Shown: piece after piece, positions 1 to 11,235 of the stretch
Layout of the letters: each line of letters starts with the position of its first letter
Position numbering within the stretch: the stretch's first letter is position 1
Origin: Apium graveolens
Taxonomy: Eukaryota > Streptophyta > Magnoliopsida > Apiales > Apiaceae
DNA length: 64,000 nucleotides
Reading direction: 5' to 3'
NCBI RefSeq assembly: GCF_009905375.1
Contig: NC_133653.1
Location: 89,021,004 to 89,085,003 of the forward strand
Program-made: the position numbers and the translations under genes
Notes under the pieces: generated by a model
What the model was told of the DNA's origin: nothing
The model's input: the letters and a program-made list of their open reading frames with translations, nothing else
Databases searched by the model: none

Positions 1-168
1 GAGAGATGAGAATGAAGGAGAAAAGGAGAGATGAATATGATATGATGGAGAGAGCGGGAGAGAGAGAGCGGGGGAGAGAGAGAGAGAGAGGAGGGGAGAG
101 AGAGAGAGAGAGGGAGAGAGAGAGGGGGGAGAGAGAGAGGGAGGTAGGGAGGGAGGGAGAGAGATTAC
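1..168. repeat. GA-rich microsatellite
   Basis: Interrupted (GA)n and GGGA tracts fill the first 168 bases and run off the left edge. Read on the minus strand this is a CT-rich tract, the kind often found in plant 5' leaders. It has no coding value. Confidence 0.9.
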
Positions 169-446
169 GGTGAATTGAGATCGTGAATGCTTTGGGAGAA
201 ATAAGACTCGGCGGTCTTTGTATATAATTGTGGGGGTAATTGTGTTGTATGGTCTGGTAGCTGCAGAGAATATATATACACGCTAGGACAGATTAGTAGG
301 CCGGCTAATGTTTTTTAAATTTATTAATTAATAATTAAAATAACCAATCATGTTACGACACTCTCTACTACGCTGAAGTCAGCAACACCTACGCTGAGTC
401 AGCATCACCCCCCACGGCTATAAATGTGTTATGATTGGCTTGAAGT
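169..446 (-). promoter_or_regulatory. Possible leftward promoter, low confidence
   Basis: Read on the minus strand, this gene-free stretch has a CCAAT motif (plus-strand ATTGG near 434-438) and then a TATATA motif near 219-228, ahead of the CT-rich tract at 1-168. That order (CCAAT, TATA, CT-rich leader) fits a plant promoter for a gene lying left of the window. No coding sequence is visible to confirm it, and AT-rich DNA produces TATA motifs by chance. Confidence 0.25.
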
Positions 447-646
447 CTTGAACTCGACTCGTTTAAGTGCGATCGATTCGGCTTGTTTAGTTAAACGAAT
501 CGAGTCCGGGTAGAGATTCTGACTCGTTTAATTACTCGAGTTGGCCCGGCTCGATTCGTGAAATTAAACGAGCCGAGTTTGGGTAGAGATTTAGACTCGA
601 TTAACCGTAAAATTAAACGAAACGGCTCCCCCGACTCGTTAAAATC
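447..646. repeat. TCGAG-rich repeat, left half, possibly hAT-like
   Basis: Dense direct and inverted copies of ACTCG, CGAGCCGAG and TTAAACGAG motifs. The same motifs resume at 19362 after the Tat element, so the two parts were one repeat before that insertion. The right part ends in GAATGACAGCCCTA, which resembles the termini of non-autonomous hAT elements. I could not find the matching left terminus, so the hAT assignment is an inference. Confidence 0.4.
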
Positions 647-651
647 GGCTC

Positions 652-1217
652 TGATAGGGATAAATAAATCCTGATTACATAATTAAATATTACAGTTTGG
701 GTTGCAAGGCCCAATAAGAAGATGTATGACATTCAGACCAGAAAGGTTAACATGTTGATCAGGCCTGATGGACCAGATCAGGCCTGGAACAAAGAAGACC
801 CAAAAACCCTGATTATTTATTAATTACGAAATTAATAAATAAGGGAGAAAAACAGCTATTAAGATAAGTCCTAGTGAGGATATAAATCCTTGAAGATTGG
901 CCTCCAAGGAACCTCATGGGATAAGGAATCAGCTTCCTATTCCCTAGGACTCCTAAGTCTATCCTAATTCAGAGACTTGACCACCAAGTCTCATATACCA
1001 AGTCCAATTCAAGGACTCCCACATCTATATAAGGGGTCTCACCCCACAAATCAGAACTACATTTTTTGACTTGATCCTTGGCAATCAGCAAGGTACGTAG
1101 GCATCTTGTTAAGGCAGATTGAGTCACGAAACACAAGAGTAGTCAAAACGAGCCTTGAAGCTCACGTTCCTTAGTACTAAATACAACAATTATATATATT
1201 AGTTTTAATCCATAATA
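652..1217 (+). repeat. Tat element 5' LTR
   Basis: 566 bp that aligns along its whole length with 18787-19356. By eye there are roughly 15 to 20 base differences and one small indel. It starts TG; its end reads TA where the 3' copy has CA, so the last base pair has mutated. A TATA box (TATATAA, 1026-1032) precedes a conserved leader (CTTGATCCTTGGC and following). Confidence 0.92.
1026..1032 (+). promoter_or_regulatory. TATA box in Tat LTR
   Basis: TATATAA sits in the context CACATCTATATAAGGGG, about 190 bp before the LTR end. It is conserved in the 3' LTR at 19164-19170. This is the expected position for the element's RNA start. Confidence 0.7.
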
Positions 1218-1219
1218 TT

Positions 1220-1237
1220 TGGTGCCGTCTGTGGGAA
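1220..1237 (+). other. Primer binding site of Tat element
   Basis: TGGTGCCGTCTGTGGG begins 2 bases after the 5' LTR and starts with the TGG that pairs with a tRNA CCA end. It is the typical primer-site position and style for non-chromoviral plant gypsy elements. I cannot assign the tRNA species with certainty. Confidence 0.7.
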
Positions 1238-1252
1238 AGCACAACAACAACC

Positions 1253-3016
1253 ATGGCGAGAACACGGAGAATAATTAGAGCTCTCGAGGAAGGAACACCA
1301 TCAGGGACAAATCAGGTGATTTCGTCAACCATGGAGATTCCTCCCCACTCAACTTATGCATCTACTCAAGGGGAAGCCCGGATAGGGGCAACTCAACCTC
1401 AGCCACAAGGGACGACTCGCCCGACTATTCAAGGTACGAATCCTCAAGTTCAACAAGTACATATACCTGTGACTTCTCGACCCGTCGGGTATGAATATTC
1501 AACTGTTGTTACTACTAACCCCCCTTATGGGATGCCCCTTTACCCCAAGGTTGGAGGAAGTGGACATGCTGGGCGAAGTGAAGCACGAGGGCAATCTCCC
1601 CCCTATATACGAGGTTTGGCTCCTATCCCCGAGGATCGGGAATTTTCTGGTCCTTATACTGAGAGAGACTTCGAATCTTCGGATGATGAAGTGGCCCCAA
1701 GAAGGAGGCGTCCTGGCAAAGAGCCGATGGCCGATTGAAGGCAACGCCCTCAAAGCACCCAAGGGGCGAATCCCCAAGAAGTGCAGGAAAGGATCAGGGC
1801 TCATGAGGCCGAGATCCAAAGGCTGAGGCGTGACTTGGAGGCTCACCAGGCCACCAGACCCCAGATACCTCCTAGGGGGAGAAATCCTCCTCCTATCATA
1901 GACCTGGATGGTCCGGTACGGAGAAGGGATGTTGTCCCAAGAACTGATCCAAGCAATCTCCTTCCCCTTGGAGATCCTGATGATCCAACTCTGCCCTTCA
2001 CTGAAGAGATAATGAATGCCCATATCTCAAGGAAATTCAAGATGCCCACTATCAAATCCTATGATGGCACGGGAGACCCCGCTAATCATGTTAGGACATT
2101 CTCTAATGCACTGCTGTTGCAACCCGTGAATGATGCTATAAAGTGTCGGGCCTTCCCTCAAACCCTGTCGGGTATGGCTCAAAGATGGTACAGTCACTTG
2201 CCCCCAAACTCTATTGGGTCATTTAGAGAATTAAGCCAGGCTTTTATTAAGCAATTCATCAGTGGAAGAGTTCATGAGAAAAGTTCTGCATCTCTTATGA
2301 GCATTGTCCAGGGGGCAAAGGAATCCTTGAGAGATTAGCTGAATCGTTTCACAAAGGAGGCTTTAAAAGTCCCAGACCTTGATGATAAGGTAGCCATGAT
2401 AGCACTGCAACAAGGAACTAGGGATGAGTTTTTTAAGATGTCCTTGGCCAAACGCCCCCCTGAAAGCATGTTGCAGCTTCAGGAGAGGGCAGAAAAGTAT
2501 ATCAAAGTTGAAGAAAGCATGAGGAAGACCGTAGTAAGTAATGAGCCCACTGGAGGCAAGAAGCGAAAAACTGATCTGGAATATATCGCTAAGGACAAGT
2601 ATCCTAGAACCGAGCAAAACCCTGATTCAACCCCCAAGAAGGGAGGATTTGGGCAAATGTTCACCGAATACGCTAAGCTGAATGCTCCTAGAAGCCAGAT
2701 CTTGATGGAAATCGAGAAAGATCGAGATATTCGTTGGCCTAAGCCCCTGAAGGCTGATCCTACCAAGCTAGACAAAAGCAAATATTGCAAATTTCACAAA
2801 GATGTTGGTCACGACACCGATGAGTGTAGGCAGCTGAAAGATAAAATTGAGTTCCTCATTCGAAAAGGAAGATTGAACAAATACACTGCAGAAGGAGGGG
2901 ACAGGAATAATAATGGAAGGAAGAACTTTGAGGATCGTAGGAGGGACCAAGACGATCATGGGCGAAACCCCTAGCCTAGAGGCCCGGTTATAAATGCAAT
3001 TTTTGGAGGGTCGTGA
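1253..3016 (+). pseudogene. gag: Tat gag, broken by stops
   Basis: This encodes the structural Gag polyprotein that forms virus-like particles in the cytoplasm. The ATG at 1253 lies about 15 bp after the primer site. The frame runs on into protease but is broken by stops at 1736 (TGA), 2336 (TAG), 2972 (TAG) and 3014 (TGA). The N-terminal 170 or so residues are proline and glutamine rich, followed by a short charged heptad-like stretch. The capsid core (KMPTIKSYDGTGDP, MAQRWYSHLP) starts near 2040. A Cys/His cluster of the form CxxH...HxxxxC at about 2788-2826 is the likely nucleic-acid-binding element. The last two stops lie within a duplicated phrase (PRGPVIN...IFGG, about 2974-3045). All four stops are explained by single C-to-T changes. 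Confidence 0.85.
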
Positions 3017-3028
3017 CCTCGAGGGCCT

Positions 3029-3580
3029 GTGATAAACACGATCTTTGGAGGTCCAACTGCTGCTGGATTGTCCAAAAATTCCAGAAAGGCATATACTAGA
3101 GAGGTTATGCATATTGTTGGAGAAGCCCCGAAGAGGGCCAGGACAGAAGTAACATTGACTTTTGATGATTCTGACCTAGAGGGTGTGAAGTTTCCTCATG
3201 ACGACTCACTGGTCATAACACCAGTAATAGGAAATAGCCCGATTAAGAGGGTCCTTGTGGATAATGGTGCTTCTTTGGATATCTTGCTCCACGACGCCTT
3301 TCTAAGGATGGGGTATAACGACTCCCAGTTGACACCAACCGATATGCCGATATATGGATTTGCTGGAGTAGAATGTCCTGTGGAAGGGATAATCAAATTG
3401 CCAACCACCATAGGTACGGAACCAAGGCAAGCAACGCAGATGTTGGATTTCGTGGTGGTAAAGGCTAGTTCAACTTATAATGCTATCATGGGGAGAACAT
3501 GGATACATGCCTTCAAGGTAGTCCCCTCTTCCTACCATTCAGTTATGAAGTTTCCCACCCGAAACGGGATTGGAGAATAG
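3029..3580 (+). pseudogene. pol: Tat aspartic protease
   Basis: This is the retropepsin-type protease that cuts the Gag-Pol polyprotein. It lies in the same frame as gag. The catalytic motif DNGAS starts at 3260 and is preceded by hydrophobic residues (RVLVDNGAS), as in Tat and Athila proteases. A second conserved motif, AIMGRTWIH, follows near 3485-3510. The domain itself is uninterrupted; a TAG at 3578 separates it from RT. Protease activity of the isolated segment is possible, but the polyprotein context is lost. Confidence 0.82.
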
Positions 3581-3595
3581 AGAGGAGATCAAAAA

Positions 3596-5293
3596 ATGGC
3601 TAGAAGCTGTCATATGGCCTCGTTGAGGGTAGATGGAGTCGGGGGGCAGGTTCTTCCTATTGAAGATATGGATGTCCGAGAAAATGACGAGAAGAGAGGA
3701 AAGCCAATAGAAGACTTGGTTTCGGTTCCTTTAGACCCCAAAAATCCTGAGAAGATGACTTTCATTGGAGCCACATTAGAGGAGCCCCTTAAAGGGAAGT
3801 TGGTGAAATTTTTGCAAGAAAATAGTGATGTGTTTGCATGGTCAGCAGCTGATATACCAGGCATAAACCCGGAGCTGATTACTCATAATTTAAACGTGGA
3901 TCCAAGCCGGAAGACAGTGAAACAAAAGAAAAGAAATTTTGCCCCGGAAAGACAAGAGGCTATAAAACAGGAAGTAGAAAAACTCTTAGAGGCTGGTTTC
4001 ATCGAGGAGATTCAATTTCCGGAGTGGTTAGCAAATCCTGTAATGGTGAAGAAGGCTAATGGAAAGTGGAGGATGTGTATAGACTTCACTGATCTGAATG
4101 ATGCATGCCCTAAAGACTGTTTTTCGTTGCCAAGGATTGATACTTTGATTGATGCCACTGCTGGGCATGAGATGCTGAGTTTCATGGATGGATTTAGCGG
4201 ATACAACCAGATCAAAATGTATAAGGATGACATTCCAAAGGTATCATTCATCACTGACTTTGGTGTTTATTGTTATCTTGTTATGGCATTTGGTCTTAAG
4301 AATGCAGGAGCCACCTATCAAAGGTTGGTAAATAAAATTTTTAAGGACCTTATTGGAAAGACTATGGAAGTCTATGTAGATGACATGTTAGTCAAGAGTC
4401 TAGTAAAGACTGATCATATAACCCATTTGAGGGAAGCTTTTGAGGTCCTGAGGTACCACAAGATGATGTTGAATCCTACGAAGTGTGCTTTCGGAGTAGG
4501 ATCTGGAAAATTCTTGAGATTGATGGTCTCAAAGAGAGGAATTGAGGCTAACCCCGATAAAATAAAGGCAATCCTGGATATGGAACCACCAAAAACTGTC
4601 AAGGATGTTCAGAAGCTCACAGAAAGGGTTGCTGCGCTGGGACGATTCATCTCCAAGTCAGGAGACAAATGCCTATCATTCTTCAAGTCACTAAAGAACA
4701 TCAAGGACTTTGTATGGAATGAGGAAAACCAGAAGGCATTCGAAGAGTTAAAGAAGTATATCGCCCAGGCCCCGTTGTTGGCCAAGCCAGTTCTGAGTAA
4801 AGTTTTATTCTTGTACTTGGCTATTTCAGAAAGTGCCTTGAGCGCGGTGTTGGTTAAGGAGGAACTGAAAGTCCAGAAACCCATATACTATGTCAGCAAA
4901 ATTCTGCATGGTGCTGAGTTGAATTATTCAACTATTGAGAAATTCGCTTTAGCCTTGGTAATGGCTTCGAGAAAGCTGCGTCCTTATTTTCAGGCTCATC
5001 AGATTGAGGTGCTAACAAATCAGCCCCTGAGAAATATCATTCACAGTCCCAAGGCAAGTGGGAGATTGATTAAGTGGGCAATAGAGCTGGGAGAGTTCGA
5101 TCTCAAGTATAAGCCACGTACGGCAATAAAAGCCCAGGCACTAGCTGACTTCGTGGTGGAATGTACCATACCCAACCAAGAAGTCGGGGGGCAGGAAGAT
5201 ACCATACCTCAAGACAAGGGAGTCGATAATGGGGATAAAAAGAAGGATGATAAAGAGAAAGAATATTGGGTTCTCTATTTTGATGGAGCATAA
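3596..5293 (+). pseudogene. pol: Tat reverse transcriptase and gypsy RNase H
   Basis: A 565-codon open stretch in the gag-pro frame. It contains a linker, then RT with conserved blocks (EEIQFPEWLANPVMV, KWRMCIDFTDLN, LPRIDTLIDATAGHE, SFMDGFSGYNQIKM) and the catalytic YVDD at 4373-4384. The usual gypsy RNase H follows from about 4790 to 5160. Changes from the clade norm include VYCYLVMAFGLKNAGATYQR in place of the usual MPFGL block. In the RNase H the first catalytic position reads LAISESA, where an Asp is expected (LAVSDxA), so that domain is probably inactive. A TAA at 5291 closes the frame just inside the second RNase H. Confidence 0.88.
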
Positions 5294-5645
5294 AAAACAA
5301 ACTCCAGTGGAGCAGGATTGGTTTTTACAAAGCCCTGACGGGTTCTTGATTGAGTATGCCATGAAGCTAGACTTCCCAACCATAAATAATGAGGCAGAAT
5401 ATGAAGCTCTGATAGCTGGTCTCGGCCTAGCTGGAACGCTTAGAGTAAAAAACTTAAGGGTTCGTGGAGACTCGAAGCTGATCATATCCCAGGTAAAGGG
5501 AGAATTTGAGGCAAGGGATGATACAATGGCTAAGTATGTCCGCCTAGTAAGAGCTGTGATGACCCAATTTAATGAATGCCATATTGAGCACATTCCAAGG
5601 GAGGAAAATGCTAAGGCAGATGCATTATCAAAGTTTGCTTCATCC
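5262..5645 (+). pseudogene. pol: Second, archaeal-like RNase H of Tat element
   Basis: After the gypsy RNase H a second RNase H fold begins with WVLYFDGA (catalytic Asp) in the upstream frame. It continues in the +1 frame after a frameshift at a T run near 5320-5325. Catalytic-type residues are visible in NNEAEYEAL (Glu), RGDSKLI (Asp) and the ENAKADALS terminus. This dual arrangement is established for the Tat clade, where the second domain is the archaeal-type RNase H thought to have been acquired later. The TAA and the frameshift make this copy non-functional. Confidence 0.8.
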
Positions 5646-6559
5646 GAGATAGAAGAAAGTTCAGGAAGTGTGTACTTCCGTGTTTTGAAGACACGAAGCA
5701 TAGATGTTAAGCTTGTGGCTCCTATAGGCCTGGGGACGTCATGGATTGATCCCATTAAGGCTCACATTCAAACCGGTTGGTTGCCAAGCGATGCAACTGA
5801 AGCACGGAAGTTAACTGTTCGGGCACTAAGGTACTCTTTGATAGATGGGATTCTGTACAAAAGATCTTTCGTGGTTCCTTATTTAAGGTATCTCAGGCCC
5901 GATGAGGCCCGCTTGGCTCTTGAAGAAGTGCATGAAGGTATTTGTGGACAACACTTGGGGGGCAGGGCTTTGGCTCATAAGATAACTCGTTTAGGCTTTT
6001 ACTAGCCAGAAATGATGGCTGATGCCAAAGAATATGTGAAGAAGTGTGACCGCTGTCAGAAGCATGCACCTGTTGTTAGACAACCCCCCGAGACGCTGAC
6101 CTCTATCAACTCGCCCATTCCCTTTGCTATGTGGGGAACGGATATTTTAGTGCCTTTCCCCATGGCCACGGCACAAAGGAAGTTTCTGATTGTAGCGATT
6201 GATTATTTCTCCAAGTGGATTGAAGCCAAACCCTTGGCCAAGATCACAACTAAGCAGGTTGCACAATTCCTGTGGGAAAATATTATGTGCCGATATGGAA
6301 TTCCCCATATCCTAGTCACCGACAATGGAACACAATTCAACAACGAGGAATTCAAGAAGTACTGTGAAGAAAATGAGATTCAGTTACGGTTCACCTCTGT
6401 GGCTCACCCACAAGCCAATGGGCAAGCTGAGGTAGCAAATCGAATAATCTTGGATGGACTAAAAAAGAGGATCGAGAAGTCAAGAAATAATTGGGTGGAT
6501 GAGATACTTCCAATATTATGGGCCTATAGGACTACCTGTAGGGTCACGACCGGAGCAAC
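5646..6559 (+). pseudogene. pol: Tat integrase, N-terminal part
   Basis: The zinc-binding HHCC region runs from about 5930 (HEGICGQHLGGRAL) to CDRCQ near 6048. It is interrupted by a TAG at 6003, where the family has Trp in YWPEM. The catalytic core follows with Asp in WGTDIL, Asp in VTDNGTQF and Glu in ANGQAEVANR. The coding sequence stops abruptly at 6559, where a copia element is inserted, and resumes at 14513. The host pentamer GCAAC (6555-6559) is duplicated at 14508-14512. Confidence 0.87.
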
Positions 6560-8233
6560 TGTTGGATTTTTAAACGCAGCGGGGGCATGGCAAAACACTT
6601 TTACACATACAAAATCCAAATAAAAGCATATAAATCATGAATAAAAATTCGAGGGATCGAATCTAACCTTTTAAAATAATTCGGAGACAACGATCAGAGA
6701 TCCTTAGCAGTTGCTCCTCAAGTGTGAAGCACTCCACCGGTATCCACCAAGAAAACGATGTTAAGGAGGAGGAAGAAGGTGGAGAGAATTGGGTTTTCCA
6801 AACTTTTTGGGTTTTCGGGTTCGATGTGGGTTCGAATAAAATAGGGTCTATAATAGTGTATTTATAGGCAAAATTTTCAGCTGAAATTTTCCCATAAATA
6901 TTATTATTATTATCCCATTTATTATTCTCATTAATAATTAAAACACCTTTTAATCATTAATCCTTTTTCTAAACACTTTAGAAATAATTCTCTCTCTTGA
7001 TTTAATTTCCAAAAATTAAATCCTTTAATTAATAATATTAAGAACTTTTCTAAATTAATTTATAATCAATTAAATCTCATTTAATCAATTATTAAATTTG
7101 CCAATTAATTATTTATTTAACAAATAAATAATTATTAGTCATTATTAATTAATTCCTCCACCATTTAATCATTCTCTTTTTATGGTGTGACCCTGTAGGT
7201 TCAATATTAAGCCGGTAGTAGAAATAAATAATAATAAAACTATTTTATCATTATTTATATAAATTCTCTAATTTATTAAATATGATTAATTAATTAATCA
7301 CATTTATTCTACATCGTGAGTGATGCTTCTCAACATATCGCGACTATCCGGATAATATGAATTCACTGCTTAGAATACCAAGAACCTGTCAGTGAATAGT
7401 TACCGTACAATAAACTCCTTCTACCCTGCAATGTCCCGATTAAATACAAGGCATGGATCTCGTGTCAAGCCTATCTAATTCAATCACTTGCTTACCATTT
7501 ACTATGCGTAGTTCTATGCAAATTAGAAACTCCTTTCTAATTTCATTCACTCTGGCCAGAGATTCCTGAACTAGCATAAGTGGATCAGCCTTGAACATTC
7601 GCTTCCTTCACTGGAAGGGGTAGATCCTTTATTGATCATACATTATCTTCGTGTACAAATTTCTATACCCAGAAGAGCCCTAATAATTGTCCCTAGAGAC
7701 TAAGAACTAAACCAAAGCATAGTTCAGTGTACACAAGATGACTATGATGACCTCAAGTCTAAGGATACTTGTACAACTATCACTATGTGAACAACTGCTG
7801 ACACGTGAGTGAACTCCATCAGTTGTTCAGCTGTGCGAGTCATGTTCAGTGAACTTATTCTATAATAAGCACCTACATACTAGCTATAGTGTCACCACAC
7901 AAATGTCTATGAGAACAGACATCCTTCATAATGAAGCAAGCATAGTATGTACCGATCTTTGCGGATTATTAATTACCAGTTAGTAATCCTATGAACAGGA
8001 ACTATTTAAGTTTAGAGTTATCATCATTTTAGGTCTCACTATTATGATCTCATCATAATCCATAAAAAGCTTTACTCTAAACTATGGTATATCTTATTTA
8101 AACACTTAAATAGATAAAGCCCGTAATAAAAACAAAACAAGTCTTTTATTAATATCAATGAAATCAAAACAGATTACATAAAAGTTATTCCTAAATCTTA
8201 ATACACGATTGGACTTAGGACATATTCCTTTCA
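6560..8233 (-). repeat. Nested copia LTR, left copy (3' LTR)
   Basis: 1674 bp starting TGTTGGATTTTT and ending CCTTTCA on the plus strand. It matches 12834-14507 end to end. It is AT-rich (6890-7300) and has no coding content. By orientation it is the 3' LTR of this minus-strand element. Confidence 0.95.
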
Positions 8234-8242
8234 ATCTCCCAC
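8234..8242 (-). other. Polypurine tract of nested copia
   Basis: On the minus strand AGTGGGAGAT directly precedes the LTR, the standard position and composition of a copia plus-strand primer. Confidence 0.75.
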
Positions 8243-8888
8243 TTATAGTAAAGCCAATCACTCTGGTATCTAATACCCATCTTGACGATCAAAATGACTT
8301 TCATAAAGTAGCTTTGTGAGTGGGTCTGCTATGTTGTTATTCGTGTCAACTCTAATTCAATACAATATAAGAAATGTTACCGCGCTCCCACTAACCCTTT
8401 TGTAGACGCATGGTTCATCTGCGTTTTTGATAAAATCAAACTCTTTGATTGTCTCATCAAAACGAATGTTCCATCTTTCGAGAAGCTTGCTTTAAACCAC
8501 ATATGGTTCGCAGCAGCTTACACACTAGGTTTTCATTTCCCTTGGAAAGAAAACCATCTGACCATCTGCCAGATTTCATAGTCGCAGTAAGCAGCATTCG
8601 CAAGCAAAATCCGAACTGATTTTAACAGGGCTACAGGTAAAAGGTTTCATCAAAGTCAATCCATTGCCTTTGTTTGAATCCTTTTGCCACAAGCCTGGCC
8701 TTATAGGTCTCCACCTAGCCATCTGCTATAATCTATCTTTTGTATACCGTATACATAGATTCCATTCTGGATTTCATGGCACTATGCCATTTCTGTGAGT
8801 CAACACTACTTATAGCCTCATTATAGGTCACAGGGTCGTCATCATCAATGATCGACAACTCATTGTCATTCTCAATGACAAGGCCATA
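8243..8888 (-). pseudogene. pol: Copia RT/RNase H remnant with large deletion
   Basis: Minus-strand translation gives the start of copia RT (ARLVAKGFKQRQ, near 8640-8700), then scrambled fragments (for example near 8400-8480 with NADEPCVYKR). It then jumps to the extreme C-terminus of RNase H (DTNNNIADPLTK, near 8300-8350). The catalytic YVDD block and most of RNase H are missing. The whole RT/RNase H region is about 650 bp, against roughly 1.5 kb expected for the family, so this copy cannot encode its own RT. Confidence 0.75.
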
Positions 8889-9765
8889 TTACCTCTCAGG
8901 TTGGAGAGACACTCTCCCTGATCTATTAATAGGCTTTTCCACAAAAGGTTGTTCAGTCAGAACAGGTGTTTCCACTTGATCCGTAGTAGTTTGTGCTTCT
9001 TGAACTTCATCAAGTTCAATTTTGCTCCCCCTGTTTCCTTCAAGGATAAACTCCTTTTTCAAGAAGGTAGCATGTCTGGAGACAAACACCCGATGATCGG
9101 TGTAAAAGTAATACCCTAAAGTCTCTTTAGGATATCCCACAAAACTATATTTTACGGATCGATATTCCAGCTTATCTGGGTCAACTTACTTGACATAAGC
9201 TGGACATCCCCAAATCTTAACGTGTTTAAGACTCGGTTTCCTTACTTTCCATATCTCATACGGAGTTTGAGGAACAGATTTGGAAGGCACCATATTCAGT
9301 AAATATGCTGAGGTTTCCAATGCATAACCCCATAGGAATACTGGAAGATTTGCATAGCTCATCATGGAACGAACTATGTCTAACAAAGTTCGATTTCTCC
9401 TTTCAGATACCAATCTGGAGGAGTCCACTGGGAGACTATACCATTTACTTTGAGATAATCTAGAAACACTCCATTAAAGTATTCACCATCTCGATCTAAT
9501 CGAAGAATTATAATACTATGTTTGGTTTGTTTCTCCACTTCATACTTATATTCTTTGAACCTTTCAAAGGCCTCAAACTTGTGTTTCATCAAACACATAT
9601 CCGAATCCAGATCTATCATCTATGAAAGTAATGAAGTATGAAAATCCACCCATGGCTTGCATAGACATTGGTCCAAATACATTTGTGTGTACCATTCCTA
9701 GCAAATCTGCAGCCCTCTCTCCATGTCCACTAAATGGAGACTGCAGTGCCACTATAAAGTGAGAT
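8889..9765 (-). pseudogene. pol: Copia integrase, broken
   Basis: Reading leftward: the integrase start (LLGMVHTNVFGPM, about 9660-9710), the core region with [11 protein letters not shown] (about 9480-9510), then [21 protein letters not shown] (9428-9370), [17 protein letters not shown], and the copia-specific GYPKETLGYYFY (9140-9100). These lie in at least three frames. The QQNGVAERRNRTL-type Glu motif is altered (VSERRNRTL). The region that normally precedes it, the zinc-binding pre-integrase domain, is almost entirely missing (deletion near 9770). Confidence 0.82.
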
Positions 9766-10159
9766 TTTCATCATCCCTTTTCTTTTATTAGTTTGTTCAA
9801 TCTGAAGTAAATTATGTCACATATATACAGACCATTATTTAAAGTACCACGTCCATAAAGAATATTATCTCTAAGAATAGAACATTCATTATTCTCAATA
9901 ATAAATGAAAATCCAGCCAAGTCTAACATGGGAATAATATTCCTCACAATCGAGGGAACAAAATAACAATTATTTCAAACAATAGTCTTGCCCGTAGGCA
10001 TATGTAAATGAAATGATTCTACATCTTCAGCAGCAACTCTTGCTCCATTTCCATCAGTAGAATCACCTCCTCTTCCTCAAGAGTCCTACTTCTCCTTGGT
10101 CCCTGCAACAAATTGCAGATTTGAGAACCACAGGCGGTATCTAATACCCAAGTAGAAAT
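9766..10159 (-). pseudogene. pol: Copia protease remnant
   Basis: Directly downstream of the gag stop the minus strand reads STWVLDTACGSQIC (about 10155-10110). It holds the copia protease motif with DTA in place of the common DTGA or DSGA. Later blocks (IIENNECSILRDNILYGRGTLNNGLYI, about 9910-9815) belong to the protease C-terminus and linker. In-frame stops and frame changes break it. Confidence 0.7.
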
Positions 10160-11032
10160 TTAATTTAATGACATATTCACTTCTATCATGAACATACCTG
10201 AATCAGAAGCGGTAGTCTCACTACCCTTCTTCTTATTCAATTCTGCAAGGTAAACCTTGCAGTTACTCTTCCAGTGCCCCACCTTGTTACAGTGAAAGCA
10301 AACAACTTTGCTCTTGGGGTCTTCAGCTTTTGGTGGAACCGGCGTTTTCTCACCTACTTTCTTCTTCTTGGAAGAGTTCCTCTTCCTTTTCTTAGGATTG
10401 GAACCTTCACCAATTAGAAGAACAGAACTCTTCTTAAGGGAAAAATTCGATTCCGCAGTCTTCAACATGTTGTGGAGTTCAGGCAGGCTGACATCCAACT
10501 TATTCATGTGAAAGTTCACAACAAACTGCGAGAACGAACTCGAAAGCGATTGCAAGACTAAGTCTTGGCTCAGCTCCCCATCCATGTCAAAACCAAGTTG
10601 TCCAAGACGTTCAATCAAATTGATCATCTTAAGTACATGGTCATTCACAGATGATCCCTCAGACATCCTACACCCGAACAGCTCCTTCGATATCTCATAT
10701 CGAGCTGTCCTCCCTGCCATATCATACAACTCTTGTAGATGCATGAGGATAGTGTGAGCATCCATATGCTCATGTTGCTTCTGTAGCTCAATGTTCATGG
10801 AAGCTAGCATGATGCATTGAGCAATATTTGCATCATCTATCCACTTACGATACACAACATATTCATCATTATGTGCATCACTAGCAGGTTCAGTAGGCTT
10901 AGGTGAGTCAATCACGTATTCCAGCTTCTCAATCCTGAGAACAATTCTCAAGTTTCGAAGCCAATCAACATAATTAGGACCAGTCAATTTATGAGCATCT
11001 AGTATGCTCCTGAGTGATAGTGTAGAAGACAT
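10160..11032 (-). CDS. gag: Copia gag, apparently intact
   Basis: An uninterrupted 290-codon frame from the ATG at 11032 (MSSTLSLRSILDAHKLTG). I prefer this to the upstream in-frame ATG at 11065 because copia Gags of this type start MSST... before LTGPNYxDWxRNLRIVLR. The central UBN2-like capsid region (LQELYDMAGRTARYEI, near residues 110-130) is followed by a lysine-rich segment (KKRKRNSSKKKK). A CCHC zinc knuckle, CFHCNKVGHWKSNC, lies near 10290-10250. Gag packages element RNA in cytoplasmic particles. With pol gutted, this is the only protein the element could still supply. Confidence 0.88.
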   Translation of the reverse strand: MSSTLSLRSILDAHKLTGPNYVDWLRNLRIVLRIEKLEYVIDSPKPTEPASDAHNDEYVVYRKWIDDANIAQCIMLASMNIELQKQHEHMDAHTILMHLQELYDMAGRTARYEISKELFGCRMSEGSSVNDHVLKMINLIERLGQLGFDMDGELSQDLVLQSLSSSFSQFVVNFHMNKLDVSLPELHNMLKTAESNFSLKKSSVLLIGEGSNPKKRKRNSSKKKKVGEKTPVPPKAEDPKSKVVCFHCNKVGHWKSNCKVYLAELNKKKGSETTASDSGMFMIEVNMSLN

Positions 11033-11235
11033 AATGTATATTATAAATCTGTAAATGATAAACACATAACAACACTTAGCAAATATTCGATTTCATTTTA
11101 AAACACTATATGAATCGGGTCTTTATTCATAAGTGGCTCCCACTAGTTTTCCTAATTTATTCAACCCCCTACGTGAAAAATTAAGCATTCATAATGCTAG
11201 TGGGAATAGGGATCCTACATTCAATTACACGACCC

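Noticed and set aside
1499..5755. Long minus-strand frames opposite Tat gag and pol
   Set aside because: They are shadows of the sense coding frame with no conserved motifs, unlike the antisense gene at 15240-17147.
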